The position numbers were made by a program, and so were the translations under genes. The notes under the pieces are model-generated. The model did not search any database. It saw only the letters and a program-made list of their open reading frames with translations, and was not told where the DNA came from. Source: Macrococcoides epidermidis (GTDB taxonomy: Bacteria; Bacillota; Bacilli; Staphylococcales; Staphylococcaceae). Taken from it: a DNA stretch of 64,000 nucleotides. Positions 8,258-16,727 of the stretch are shown here, piece after piece. The stretch lies in assembly GCF_042659445.1 (NCBI RefSeq), contig NZ_JBHSSR010000001.1; one strand, given 5' to 3'. How positions within the stretch are numbered: position 1 is the first letter of the stretch; the number at the start of each line of letters is the position of its first letter.

Positions 8258-8758
8258 ATGCAAAAACAGAAACCAATACTTACAATCAATAATAGAACAG
8301 AACAATACAGAAAAAAATTTGAAGAGATTAATAAAATGCTAATCACACTATTAGACACTCCTATTATCAAAACATTGCATATCGGTTCTACTTCCGTAGA
8401 CGGAGCCTTAACAAGTGGTATTATTGATATACTTGTTGTAGTAAAAAGTTTGCATGCAATGACAACACTTGATGAAAAACGTCTAAACCTGCAACACTTT
8501 TATCGATTACATCACCCCTATCAAAAGAAGTGTGTATATGCACAGTTTAGTGATTTACAATCACTAACTGAAGTTGTGCGTTTACATATCGTAGAAGAAG
8601 ACAGTAAAAAATTAAATCATTACTTAATTGGCCAAGCTATTTTAATAGAACAAATTCAAGCGTTTAATCAATATAAGAAAGATCTTAATCATGAAATTTC
8701 TGTGAAAGAATATGAAAATAAAAAGTCAGAATGGTTCAAACGTAAACTGTCAGTTTAA
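8258..8758 (+). CDS. GrpB/UPF0157 family nucleotidyltransferase-like protein
   Basis: This 166-residue protein has the GrpB family hallmark HIGSTSVDGALTSGIIDILV, a nucleotidyltransferase-fold motif (HIGSTSVPG...K.IID in the family). Here the usual PG and K are replaced (DGALTSGI), so it may be a divergent or inactive member. The cellular role of chromosomal GrpB proteins is unknown; some relatives are fused to CoaE or acetyltransferases. It is divergent from the YkyA-like gene and 57 nt upstream of murB. Confidence 0.75.
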   Translation: MQKQKPILTINNRTEQYRKKFEEINKMLITLLDTPIIKTLHIGSTSVDGALTSGIIDILVVVKSLHAMTTLDEKRLNLQHFYRLHHPYQKKCVYAQFSDLQSLTEVVRLHIVEEDSKKLNHYLIGQAILIEQIQAFNQYKKDLNHEISVKEYENKKSEWFKRKLSV

Positions 8759-8815
8759 AATCATTCCTTTAACTGATATAATTAAGTTTGAATTCACCGA
8801 AAGGGCGTAATAAGA

Positions 8816-9730
8816 ATGCAAGTAACTGAAATATATAATCAATTGACTACAATTATCGATCCTATCCATATTAAAATGAATGAACCATTAAAAAATTACA
8901 CGTATACAAAAACAGGTGGTAATGCTGATATATATATTACGCCGATAAAATATTCCGAAATACAAAAAACAATTCAGTACGCTAATGAAAACAATATAAC
9001 AGTAACTTTCCTAGGCAACGGATCAAACATTATCATCAGAGATGGTGGCATACGTGGTATCGTTATTAGCCTGCTCGGATTAACGGATGTACAGGTTGAA
9101 TACGATACGATTATTGCCAGCAGTGGTGCAGCGATTATCGACGTATCACGTATTGCACGCGACCATCATTTAACAGGATTAGAATTTGCCTGTGGAATAC
9201 CTGGTTCTGTTGGAGGGGCAGTTTATATGAACGCTGGTGCTTATGGCGGAGAAGTTAAAGATGTTATTGAAAGTGCCACTGTAGTCGATCAGCACGGAGA
9301 AATCCTTACATTAACGAATGAAGCGCTAGCCTTAGATTACAGAACTAGTATTATTCAATCAGAACATTATGTCGTACTTGAAGCAACATTTAAATTACAA
9401 CGTGGCGATATTAATTTAATACAATCTCAAATGGATATCTTAACAGAACGTCGTGAAGACAAACAACCATTAGAATATCCTTCTTGTGGTAGCGTTTTTA
9501 GAAGACCACCAGGACATTTTGCCGGTCAACTGATACAAGAAGCTGGGTTACAGGGCTATCGTATCGGAGGCGTGGAAGTCTCTAAAAAGCATGCTGGTTT
9601 TATTGTAAATGTCGATAATGGTACTGCAACAGATTATGAAGAAATGATTGCGCATGTACAAAAGGTCGTATTAGAAAATAGTGGTATTGAATTACAGCCT
9701 GAAGTTCGCGTTATTGGTGATAAGATTTAA
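8816..9730 (+). CDS. murB: UDP-N-acetylenolpyruvoylglucosamine reductase
   Basis: MurB is the cytoplasmic FAD enzyme that reduces UDP-GlcNAc-enolpyruvate to UDP-MurNAc, the second committed step of peptidoglycan synthesis. The 304 residues show the FAD-binding segment FLGNGSNIIIRDGG, the GIPGSVGGAVYMNAGAYGGE motif, YRTS, the catalytic Ser in PSCGSVFRRP and the C-terminal KHAGFIVN. This is a type IIb enzyme with the expected length. GAAAGGGCG precedes the ATG. It is a single gene followed by a strong terminator. Confidence 0.97.
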   Translation: MQVTEIYNQLTTIIDPIHIKMNEPLKNYTYTKTGGNADIYITPIKYSEIQKTIQYANENNITVTFLGNGSNIIIRDGGIRGIVISLLGLTDVQVEYDTIIASSGAAIIDVSRIARDHHLTGLEFACGIPGSVGGAVYMNAGAYGGEVKDVIESATVVDQHGEILTLTNEALALDYRTSIIQSEHYVVLEATFKLQRGDINLIQSQMDILTERREDKQPLEYPSCGSVFRRPPGHFAGQLIQEAGLQGYRIGGVEVSKKHAGFIVNVDNGTATDYEEMIAHVQKVVLENSGIELQPEVRVIGDKI

Positions 9731-9766
9731 AGGGATATGGACACGCGTGTCCACATCCCTTTTTAT
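9731..9766. terminator. strong terminator after murB
   Basis: A 14-bp GC-rich stem (AGGGATATGGACAC / GTGTCCACATCCCT) is followed by TTTTTAT. It also lies downstream of the converging lipoprotein gene. Confidence 0.9.
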
Positions 9767-9789
9767 AATACAATAATAAATTTTAGAAC

Positions 9790-10200
9790 TTATTCAACAA
9801 CGATATCTGCATTAGGCATCGTATGTTGATTGTGTGCAGTCACATGACTGATGACATTATAGTTTCCTTTTTCTTTAAATGTATATTCTAAAGTATATAC
9901 GCCATCTTTAGCTTTTTTAACTTTTTCTTTCACAGAATTTTTCATATCTTTATCTTTAATGATTTCAAACATGACTTCATCCGCTTCGTTTACAAAAGTC
10001 TTACCATGTTTAACCGTTGCAGTTATCTTCACTGAATCACCTGCTTTTGCTTTAGCAGGCACCTTTAAATCAACAGTTAAAGGTGTTACTGATTTAGATT
10101 CTGAATGCGTTCCGTGCCCTTCATGACCTTCTTGTTGTGTTTCCTGACCACATGCAGTAAGCATTAATGCACTTGCTGCAATGATGAATAATTTCTTCAT
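9790..10200 (-). CDS. YtkA/FixH-like lipoprotein with His-rich N-terminus
   Basis: This 136-residue secreted lipoprotein has signal peptide MKKLFIIAASALML, lipobox LTAC and then a short His-rich stretch, HEGHGTH. The remaining ~95 residues form a predicted beta-sandwich of the YtkA-like/FixH type (DLKVPAKAKAGDSVKITATV and YTLEYTFKEKGNYNVISHV, with a late HNQHTMP). The histidines suggest metal binding, for example copper, but this is inference. The ATG at 10200 is chosen as the signal-peptide start with AGGGGAT upstream. Confidence 0.75.
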   Translation of the reverse strand: MKKLFIIAASALMLTACGQETQQEGHEGHGTHSESKSVTPLTVDLKVPAKAKAGDSVKITATVKHGKTFVNEADEVMFEIIKDKDMKNSVKEKVKKAKDGVYTLEYTFKEKGNYNVISHVTAHNQHTMPNADIVVE

Positions 10201-10282
10201 AGTTATCCCCCTAAAATTTAATGTCCATATAATTATCATGAACTTCATTCTGCTATTCAATGAACAAACTGTGACAAAGCAT

Positions 10283-10320
10283 AAAAAAACAAGCTAATGC
10301 AAAATTTGTCATTAGCTTGT
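10283..10320 (-). terminator. terminator after nrdF
   Basis: An 11-bp stem (ACAAGCTAATG / CATTAGCTTGT) on the minus strand is followed by TTTTTTT, immediately downstream of the nrdF stop. Confidence 0.85.
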
Positions 10321-10329
10321 CAAATTAAT

Positions 10330-11298
10330 TTAATTTTCGAAGACAAAATCTTCATCAGTCAAAGCTTCAACATTTAATGCTATAACATATCCATCACCTT
10401 TTACACTAAAGAAATCGTGATTTTTCGTCGATGTATTTAAAGCATTTTCAATGATCGGATTAAAATCCTTTTCGTCAAAGTATGGTTCGAATCCTAAATT
10501 CGCTAAAGCTTTATTCCCATTGTATTGTACATAGTTTAAGACATCTTCAGTTAAACCTACACGATCATACAACATCTTTGTATAGCTTTCTTCATTCGCA
10601 TATAACTTTTGAAGCATATCATACATATCTTTATCCGCTCGTAGCTTCTCATCATCTGTTAATTCATTGCGCAGACTTTGTGCGTCAAGACCTGTAAACA
10701 CACCGTGAATAGATTCATCAAGTAAAATTTTTCGGATAATTTCTCCTGAAGTTGTCATTTTCCCTTGTCCAGCTAGGAATAATGGGTAATAGAACCCACT
10801 ATAGAATAAAAATGTCTCAAGAAATACTGATGCTACACGTGCCATGTACTGATCATATATAGAGGCATCTTTAGCCCATAATTTATGGTAACGACCAACG
10901 ATTAAATCGGATTTAAATTTAAGATGTGGTTCATTAACTACCCAGTTGTCTAATAAATCATTTGTTTCAGAAGACGGTAGTAATGTTGTAAAAATATGTG
11001 AATAACTCTTCGCATGAATTTGTTCCATCATGCCCATAAATGAGTACACTGCCTTTTTACGTAAATCCTGTGTGTGTAATCCGATTAACGGCATACCATC
11101 ATCTGCCTGATGCGTATCTAGCCCTGTTAAACCTGCAAGTGCATGATTAAACGTGTACTTCTCATCTTCAGTTAGTTCTTTCCAGCTTGCAATATCTTTT
11201 GATACTTTAAATTCAGATTCTACCCACATTTGTGAGATATTTTGACGCCAGAACATATTCGTCATATCTTCTTGTGTATTCCAGTTAACAGCTTTCAT
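10330..11298 (-). CDS. nrdF: class Ib ribonucleotide reductase beta subunit
   Basis: NrdF is the 322-residue radical-generating subunit that holds the dimanganese/diiron centre and tyrosyl radical. The ferritin-like fold ligands are visible in DTHQADDGM-type and MMEQIHAKSYSHI (EXXH) segments and in the second EXXH, ILLDESIHGVF. The C-terminal DEDFVFEN tail is the part that docks on NrdE. It lies 108 nt downstream of nrdE in the nrdI-nrdE-nrdF operon. A hairpin stands between nrdE and nrdF. Confidence 0.97.
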   Translation of the reverse strand: MKAVNWNTQEDMTNMFWRQNISQMWVESEFKVSKDIASWKELTEDEKYTFNHALAGLTGLDTHQADDGMPLIGLHTQDLRKKAVYSFMGMMEQIHAKSYSHIFTTLLPSSETNDLLDNWVVNEPHLKFKSDLIVGRYHKLWAKDASIYDQYMARVASVFLETFLFYSGFYYPLFLAGQGKMTTSGEIIRKILLDESIHGVFTGLDAQSLRNELTDDEKLRADKDMYDMLQKLYANEESYTKMLYDRVGLTEDVLNYVQYNGNKALANLGFEPYFDEKDFNPIIENALNTSTKNHDFFSVKGDGYVIALNVEALTDEDFVFEN

Positions 11299-11337
11299 TT
11301 TGTCAGTCCTTTGTATAAGTGATTTTAAAAGCAGTAA

Positions 11338-11357
11338 TAAGAGACCTTGCGGCCTCT
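11338..11357 (-). promoter_or_regulatory. hairpin in the nrdE-nrdF intergenic region
   Basis: On the minus strand AAGAGGCC-GCAA-GGTCTCTT forms an 8-bp stem (one G-T pair) capped by a GCAA tetraloop. No T tract follows, so it is unlikely to terminate. An RNA stability or processing element is possible. Confidence 0.4.
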
Positions 11358-11406
11358 TTATAATTTAATTATTCATTGTAGTTATCGTTTATTATTAATA
11401 CAGATA

Positions 11407-13512
11407 TTACACTGCACAGCTTGTACATTCTTCTACACTTAATAATTTATTACGTGTATAGTACAGAGATTTTAACCCTTTATGATGCGCATAGACATAA
11501 AGTCTAGATAATTCTCTTGTAGAAATATCAGAGTTAACAAATAAAATTGTTGATATCCCTTGATCCACGTGCTCCTGAATTGTTGCGATTAAATCAATCA
11601 ATTTCATTTGGTTCGTATTGAATGCTGATTTATAGAACCACATAGACTCAGGAGATAAGAATGGCATTGGATAGAATGTCTCTGCATTACCATATGTTCT
11701 ACGTTCAATCTGATCAACTATCGGCATTACTGAACTTGTTGCATTTTGAACATATGAGATACTTTGCGTTGGTGCAATCGCTAAACGGTATGCATGGAAT
11801 AAACCATTTTTCATCACAGCTTCTTTTAATGTCGTCCAGTCTGCTTGTGTCGGTACATCCATACCTTCAAATAAAGCTTTCACTTTATCTGATTTCGGTG
11901 CATAATCAGTCGTTTCATATTTCACGAAGTACTCACCTGTTGCATAGTTTGATTTTTCAAAATCTGCATAACGTTCGTTGCGTTCCATCGCAATCTGCAT
12001 TGAACGTTCAATTGAATAATAGTTCATCATCATAAAGAATGTTGCAGCAAATTCCTTCGCTTCTTCACTTTCATAGCCAATTTTATTTTTTGCTAAGTAC
12101 CCGTGTAAGTTCATCACACCTAGCCCTACAGAATGTAGTTCACGGTTTGCTTTTGCAACACCAGGAGCGTTCTTAATATCAGCAGCATCACTAACTGTCG
12201 TTAATGCGTCCATACCGATATGTACTGAATCCTGGAATTTCTTAGATTCCATAACATTAACGATATTAAGTGAGCCCAGGTTACACGAAATATCACGTTT
12301 AATTTCATCTTCTGTACCATAATCATTAATCACTGAAGTTTCTTGTAACTGGAAGATTTCAGTACATAAGTTACTCATCTTAATTTGACCGAGGTTAGAA
12401 TTTGCGTGAACTTTATTCGCGTTATCTTTAAACATTAAGTAAGGATACCCTGATTGTAATTGTGTTTGGGCGATTAAGTTTAACATCTCACGTGCGTCTT
12501 TTGATTTCTTCATCACATTCGGATTTTGAACAAGCTCTTCGTACATTACTTCGATATCTAAATCGTCTAATGTTTGCCCATATTCACGCTCTACAGTATG
12601 CGGCGCAAACATAAAGAATTCTTTTCCTTCTTTAGCGAGTTCAAAGAATTTCGATGGAACGATTAATCCAGTAGAAATTGTTGATAATCTTAAATCTTCA
12701 TCCGCATTTACTTTCTTAGTGTCCAAAAATTCTAATACATCATAATGGAAGATATTTAAATATACAGCACCAGCACCTGGGCGTTGTCCTAATTGATCAG
12801 CATAGCTAAATCCACCTTCTAAAGCTTTCGCTACAGGTAACACACCTTTTGCTACACCTTTAATACCTTTAATAGCTTCACCACGTGCACGTAACTTTGA
12901 TAAGTTAATCGCTACACCGCCACCAATTTTAGATAATTGTTTCGCTGTGGAATCGATATAGTTGATTGAATTTAGACTGTCATCTACTTCAAGTAAGAAA
13001 CAAGACACTAGTTCACCACGACGCGCACGACCTGCATTTAAAAATGTCGGTGTCGCCGGCTGATAACGCTGTTCAATCATTGCAGAAACTAATGCTTTTG
13101 CTTTTTCTTTATCGCCTTTTGCTAAGTATAATGCAACGATAATAACGTGTTGTTTATAGTCCTCTAAATATTGTTTCTTATCGTTTGTCTTTAATGCATA
13201 ATCTTTAAAGAATTTACTTGCAGACATGTAGCTTGCAAACTGGAAAGGAATGTTCTCAGCATATTTAATGATTTCCATTAAATCTAATTCCGAATATTCT
13301 TCAAACAAATTATAGTAAAAATCCTGATCTACTAAAAAACGTAAACGCTCTAATGGCGTGTCAAAATGGATTGTAAAGTCATGAATTTCTTCTAAATAAA
13401 CAGCTAATGCCTCCTGATCTTTCTCTAGATCAAAGAAACCATCTTCACGGCGCTTTGTAACCTGGTTATTTAATTCAATATGATTGTATTGTTTCTCTTC
13501 TACTGTTTTCAT
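11407..13512 (-). CDS. nrdE: class Ib ribonucleotide reductase alpha subunit
   Basis: NrdE, 701 residues, is the catalytic subunit that reduces ribonucleoside diphosphates to deoxyribonucleotides. The active-site cysteines are visible in ELVSCFLLEVDDS and SCNLGSLNI, the thiyl-radical region lies in TEIFQ, and the C-terminal redox pair is in EECTSCAV. The allosteric ATP-cone is short, as usual for class Ib. The 5' end overlaps nrdI by 38 bp, so translation is probably coupled. Electrons come from NrdH or thioredoxin; NrdH is not in the window. Confidence 0.97.
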   Translation of the reverse strand: MKTVEEKQYNHIELNNQVTKRREDGFFDLEKDQEALAVYLEEIHDFTIHFDTPLERLRFLVDQDFYYNLFEEYSELDLMEIIKYAENIPFQFASYMSASKFFKDYALKTNDKKQYLEDYKQHVIIVALYLAKGDKEKAKALVSAMIEQRYQPATPTFLNAGRARRGELVSCFLLEVDDSLNSINYIDSTAKQLSKIGGGVAINLSKLRARGEAIKGIKGVAKGVLPVAKALEGGFSYADQLGQRPGAGAVYLNIFHYDVLEFLDTKKVNADEDLRLSTISTGLIVPSKFFELAKEGKEFFMFAPHTVEREYGQTLDDLDIEVMYEELVQNPNVMKKSKDAREMLNLIAQTQLQSGYPYLMFKDNANKVHANSNLGQIKMSNLCTEIFQLQETSVINDYGTEDEIKRDISCNLGSLNIVNVMESKKFQDSVHIGMDALTTVSDAADIKNAPGVAKANRELHSVGLGVMNLHGYLAKNKIGYESEEAKEFAATFFMMMNYYSIERSMQIAMERNERYADFEKSNYATGEYFVKYETTDYAPKSDKVKALFEGMDVPTQADWTTLKEAVMKNGLFHAYRLAIAPTQSISYVQNATSSVMPIVDQIERRTYGNAETFYPMPFLSPESMWFYKSAFNTNQMKLIDLIATIQEHVDQGISTILFVNSDISTRELSRLYVYAHHKGLKSLYYTRNKLLSVEECTSCAV

Positions 13513-13879
13513 AACATTCTTCCACCTTTTTATTAAATAATTCTACGTCTCGATTATTTCCATGAAGTTCAAACTTCATAAGAAGCGGAACGTGGTATGT
13601 TTCACTAATCGTATCACCAGCTTTGGCGAAGTTTTGTCCCCAATTACGGTTTCCACTTCCTACTACTGCCGTTAAATGAAGATGATATCTTTCTAAAAAT
13701 TGCGATACTGCATCTGGAACTTGTCCAAAACCAATAGTACCAGTGACGATGATAAATGGTTCTGACACACCTTCTTCCATGGCAGTTTCAAGAGGTATCA
13801 CACGAGGTTGTCCTGACTTTTGAATAAAACGACGCACATTCCCTGTTAATGAATAATATACAATTAACATTGGCCTCAC
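13475..13879 (-). CDS. nrdI: NrdI flavodoxin-like maturation protein
   Basis: NrdI is a 134-residue FMN protein that supplies the oxidant for assembling the manganese-tyrosyl radical cofactor of NrdF. It has the flavodoxin start MLIVYYSLTGNVRRF, the FMN loop GTIGFGQVPD and VVGSGNRNWGQNF. It is the first gene of the nrdIEF operon and overlaps nrdE. A promoter and NrdR-box-like repeats lie upstream. Confidence 0.95.
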   Translation of the reverse strand: MRPMLIVYYSLTGNVRRFIQKSGQPRVIPLETAMEEGVSEPFIIVTGTIGFGQVPDAVSQFLERYHLHLTAVVGSGNRNWGQNFAKAGDTISETYHVPLLMKFELHGNNRDVELFNKKVEECYENSRRETIQSY

Positions 13880-13976
13880 TCCTAACTGTAAGGAATGTCA
13901 CTAAAAAATACATGAAACATTTCAAACCAATAATGTATGTATTATGAAACGTAATTTTCTATTTTTAGTTTAATAT

Positions 13977-14011
13977 TATCTTGTGTTGTTTTTCTTTTTT
14001 AACACAAGATA
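13977..14011. repeat. 11-bp inverted repeat in the nrdI leader
   Basis: TATCTTGTGTT (13977-13987) and AACACAAGATA (14001-14011) are perfect inverse copies separated by 13 nt. The right arm is part of the promoter-distal NrdR-like box; the left arm is a third copy of the same core in reverse. No T tract follows the nrd-strand hairpin, so an operator arrangement is more likely than a terminator. Confidence 0.55.
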
Positions 14012-14049
14012 TAGTGGTGCGTTCGAAACACACACACAAGATATACGAT
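14002..14049. promoter_or_regulatory. tandem NrdR-box-like repeats
   Basis: Two direct copies, ACACAAGATATAGTGG (14002-14017) and ACACAAGATATACGAT (14034-14049), start 32 bp apart. Both resemble the NrdR box (ACAC-ATATA-GTGT type palindrome), and the ~31-32-bp spacing, about three helical turns, is typical of NrdR targets. They lie just downstream of the predicted -10 box of the nrd promoter, where binding of the dATP-loaded repressor would block transcription. Confidence 0.6.
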
Positions 14050-14051
14050 TA

Positions 14052-14079
14052 ATTATAGCACTTAAAAATTGCTTTTCAA
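14052..14079 (-). promoter_or_regulatory. predicted nrdIEF promoter
   Basis: On the minus strand TTGAAA (14079-14074) and TATAAT (14057-14052) are separated by 16 bp. The untranslated leader would be about 165 nt and contains the NrdR-like boxes. Confidence 0.6.
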
Positions 14080-14280
14080 TCTTAACAACTCCAAAAAAAA
14101 ATTAATTTTAATGTTGACTTTTTATCAAATTTTTTAATCCATTGATACGACTATATTTAATTGACTTGAAAATTTGTAAGGTTAATAATGAAATTTAATT
14201 CTATAAAATTCTGTTGAAATTTCATTTAAAAAATGATATTAAATAACAACTTCTCTTCACTAAAGGTGTATATATGTTTT
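14080..14280. other. AT-rich intergenic stretch between the nrd and queF promoters
   Basis: This is the central part of the 459-bp divergent region between nrdI and queF. It is very AT-rich, contains an A8 run near 14094, and holds no ORF with a ribosome binding site. I see no further clear element. Confidence 0.5.
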
Positions 14281-14309
14281 TTTACATATATCGAGATATC
14301 TATTATAAT
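14270..14309 (+). promoter_or_regulatory. queF promoter with dyad over the -35 box
   Basis: TTTACA (14281-14286) and TATAAT (14304-14309) are 17 bp apart. ATATATGT and ACATATAT form an 8-bp inverted repeat around a T-rich centre that covers the -35 box, a possible operator. Confidence 0.55.
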
Positions 14310-14338
14310 AGAACAATCAAAAATATCGGAGGCAAAAA

Positions 14339-14836
14339 ATGACTGGCAGACAAAAAGAAGAACTACAAGATATCACATTACTCGGTAATCAAAATAATAA
14401 ATATCTTTATGAATACGATCCATCAATTTTAGAATCGTTCGATAACAAACACCAGGGCAGAGATTATTTCGTAAAATTCAATTGTCCTGAGTTTACAAGC
14501 CTTTGCCCTATTACAGGTCAACCTGATTTTGCAGCCATCTATATCAGCTACATCCCAAATATAAAGATGGTCGAGTCAAAATCTCTTAAACTTTATTTAT
14601 TCAGCTTTAGAAATCATGGTGACTTTCATGAAGACTGTATGAATATTATTATGAATGATTTAATTGATCTTATGGATCCACACTACATCGAAGTATGGGG
14701 AAAATTCACGCCACGTGGTGGAATTTCAATTGATCCTTATACAAATTATGGACGTCCAGGGACGAAATATGAAGAGATCGCGAATTATAGATTAATGAAC
14801 CATGATCTATATCCTGAAACAATTACTAATAGATAA
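14339..14836 (+). CDS. queF: NADPH-dependent 7-cyano-7-deazaguanine reductase
   Basis: QueF reduces preQ0 nitrile to preQ1 amine, the last free-base step of queuosine synthesis. The 165-residue length is that of the short unimodular type. The catalytic Cys (SLCPITGQPDFA), the NADPH-binding motif ESKSLKLYLFSFRNHG and the HEDC segment are intact. GGAGG lies 9 nt upstream of the ATG. It acts downstream of QueC, QueD and QueE encoded at 35.8-37.6 kb, but it is not in that operon and I see no preQ1 riboswitch in its leader. Confidence 0.96.
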   Translation: MTGRQKEELQDITLLGNQNNKYLYEYDPSILESFDNKHQGRDYFVKFNCPEFTSLCPITGQPDFAAIYISYIPNIKMVESKSLKLYLFSFRNHGDFHEDCMNIIMNDLIDLMDPHYIEVWGKFTPRGGISIDPYTNYGRPGTKYEEIANYRLMNHDLYPETITNR

Positions 14837-14978
14837 ATTTCCTTTTTTAAAATGATTACCATTCAAAAAGTTGAATTGTCTTAAAATTAAAATAAGTGTA
14901 TTATATATGAATAGTTTATGTGTATAAACTATTCGTCTTTTATTTGTACAACTTTATTTGAAACAAGGGGGAAATGGT

Positions 14979-16490
14979 ATGGCGCAACACACGCGCGAAG
15001 AAGTGGTCAACAGTATGCCGAGAACTGGTTTCTTCGGTCATCCTAAAGGCTTATTCACTTTAATGCTGACTGAGTTCTGGGAAAGATTTAGTTATTATGG
15101 AATGAAAGCTATTCTTTTATTCTATCTTTATTATTCTGTGAATAAAGGTGGATTTGGATTAGATGAAGGATTTGCGATGCAAATTGTATCTATCTACGGT
15201 GCATTAATTTATATGAGTGGTGTTATCGGTGGATGGTTAGCTGATAGATTCATCGGTACACGTAAAGCAATACTATATGGCGCAATCCTTATCATGATTG
15301 GTCACATACTTTTATCTTTACCAAACAACTTCACTTTATTACTTATTGCATTGTTATTCATCATTTTGGGTACAGGATTATTAAAACCAAATATTTCAAC
15401 AAATGTAGGAGAATTATACGAAAAAAATGATCCAAAGGTAGATTCAGCTTTTACACTATTTGTTATGTCAATTAACATGGGTGCATTAATTTCACCATTA
15501 CTTGTTGGCTGGTTACAAGATAATGTAGGCTTCCATTATGGATTTGCAGTTGCAGCTATTGGTATGTTCTTCGGATTAATCATCTTTATGTTACGTTCTA
15601 AACAAACATTAGGACTTTCAGGGTTAGATGTTCCTAATCCAGTGACGGAAGCTGATAAAAAGAAAACAATTACAATCACTGGTATCGTTATAGCTGCATT
15701 CCTGCTTTATTTCTTAGTTACAGGCCTTATGGGTAATTTATCTCTTGAAAGTTTTATGAACTTTGTAACAGTACTTGGAATGGCGTTACCATTCTATTAC
15801 TTTATTACAATGATCGTATCGAAGAAAACTACGAGAGATGAAAAAGCACGCGTATTTGCATATGTGCCCCTTTTCTTAGCATCTGTTACATTCTGGTCTA
15901 TTCAGGAACAAGGATCAACAGTACTTGCACATTTTGCTGATAAAAATACGCAGCTTAATCTAGGTGTCTTAACAAATAATGCAATTGATTTTAAAATCCC
16001 GGCAGCGTGGTTCCAGTCACTTAATCCTTTATTCATTGTAACTTTAGCACCATTATTTGCCTGGTTATGGGTTAAACTCGGACGATTTAATCCACCGACA
16101 GTCATTAAATTCAGTATCGCGCTATTCCTAGCGGCAATGAGCTATTTAGTAATGGTTTATCCGTTAACACATAATGGCGATCAGTTGATGAATCCAGGTT
16201 GGTTAATCCTTAGCTATCTTCTAGTAACAATGGCTGAGCTTTGCTTATCACCTACGGGTTTATCCGTTACTACGAAATTAGCACCACAAGCTTATACATC
16301 ACAAATGATGAGTGTATGGTTCCTGGCAAATACAGTAGCACAATTAGTTAACAGTAAACTTGTACTTTATTATGAAGCTGTAGATAATCACCAGTACTTT
16401 AACAATATCGGTTTAGTAACACTTGCTATAGCTGTTGTTTTATTGCTTGTCAGTCCATTTATGAAAAAATTCATGCGTGGTATTCATTAA
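14979..16490 (+). CDS. POT/PTR2 family proton-coupled di-/tripeptide transporter (DtpT-like), copy 1
   Basis: This 503-residue, roughly 14-helix MFS transporter belongs to the proton-dependent oligopeptide family. Signatures are the helix 1 motif EFWERFSYYGM (the ExxERFxYY proton/peptide site), GGWLADRFIGTRKAI and the later SIQEQGSTVLAHFAD. The ATG at 14979 has AAGGGGG upstream; the in-frame TTG at 14958 does not. A second, closely similar POT gene follows after a terminator. The transporter would supply small peptides for PepT and similar enzymes. Confidence 0.93.
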   Translation: MAQHTREEVVNSMPRTGFFGHPKGLFTLMLTEFWERFSYYGMKAILLFYLYYSVNKGGFGLDEGFAMQIVSIYGALIYMSGVIGGWLADRFIGTRKAILYGAILIMIGHILLSLPNNFTLLLIALLFIILGTGLLKPNISTNVGELYEKNDPKVDSAFTLFVMSINMGALISPLLVGWLQDNVGFHYGFAVAAIGMFFGLIIFMLRSKQTLGLSGLDVPNPVTEADKKKTITITGIVIAAFLLYFLVTGLMGNLSLESFMNFVTVLGMALPFYYFITMIVSKKTTRDEKARVFAYVPLFLASVTFWSIQEQGSTVLAHFADKNTQLNLGVLTNNAIDFKIPAAWFQSLNPLFIVTLAPLFAWLWVKLGRFNPPTVIKFSIALFLAAMSYLVMVYPLTHNGDQLMNPGWLILSYLLVTMAELCLSPTGLSVTTKLAPQAYTSQMMSVWFLANTVAQLVNSKLVLYYEAVDNHQYFNNIGLVTLAIAVVLLLVSPFMKKFMRGIH

Positions 16491-16509
16491 TAAAGAATCA
16501 ATTACTATT

Positions 16510-16540
16510 GAAGCATACGATTAAGTATGCTTCTTTTTTA
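16510..16540 (+). terminator. terminator between the two POT genes
   Basis: A 9-bp stem (GAAGCATAC / GTATGCTTC) is followed by TTTTTTA. It shows that the two paralogues are separate transcription units. Confidence 0.85.
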
Positions 16541-16727
16541 TTGCAATATATTATTTTTATAAATATATAATTGTAAAAATAATGATTGTTACAAACAATT
16601 GAACAATTCTTGTTTAGAAAATTTCGACTATTAACTGAAAGATTGAATGTGACAATAATAATGGTAAAATAATATTCTAAAATAATATAAATTTTCGAAA
16701 TATTTATAAATCGAAAGGGATGAAAAA

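Noticed and set aside
11661..12035. 124-codon plus-strand open frame
   Set aside because: Antisense to nrdE, His/Leu/Ser-rich with no family features; a shadow of the real gene.
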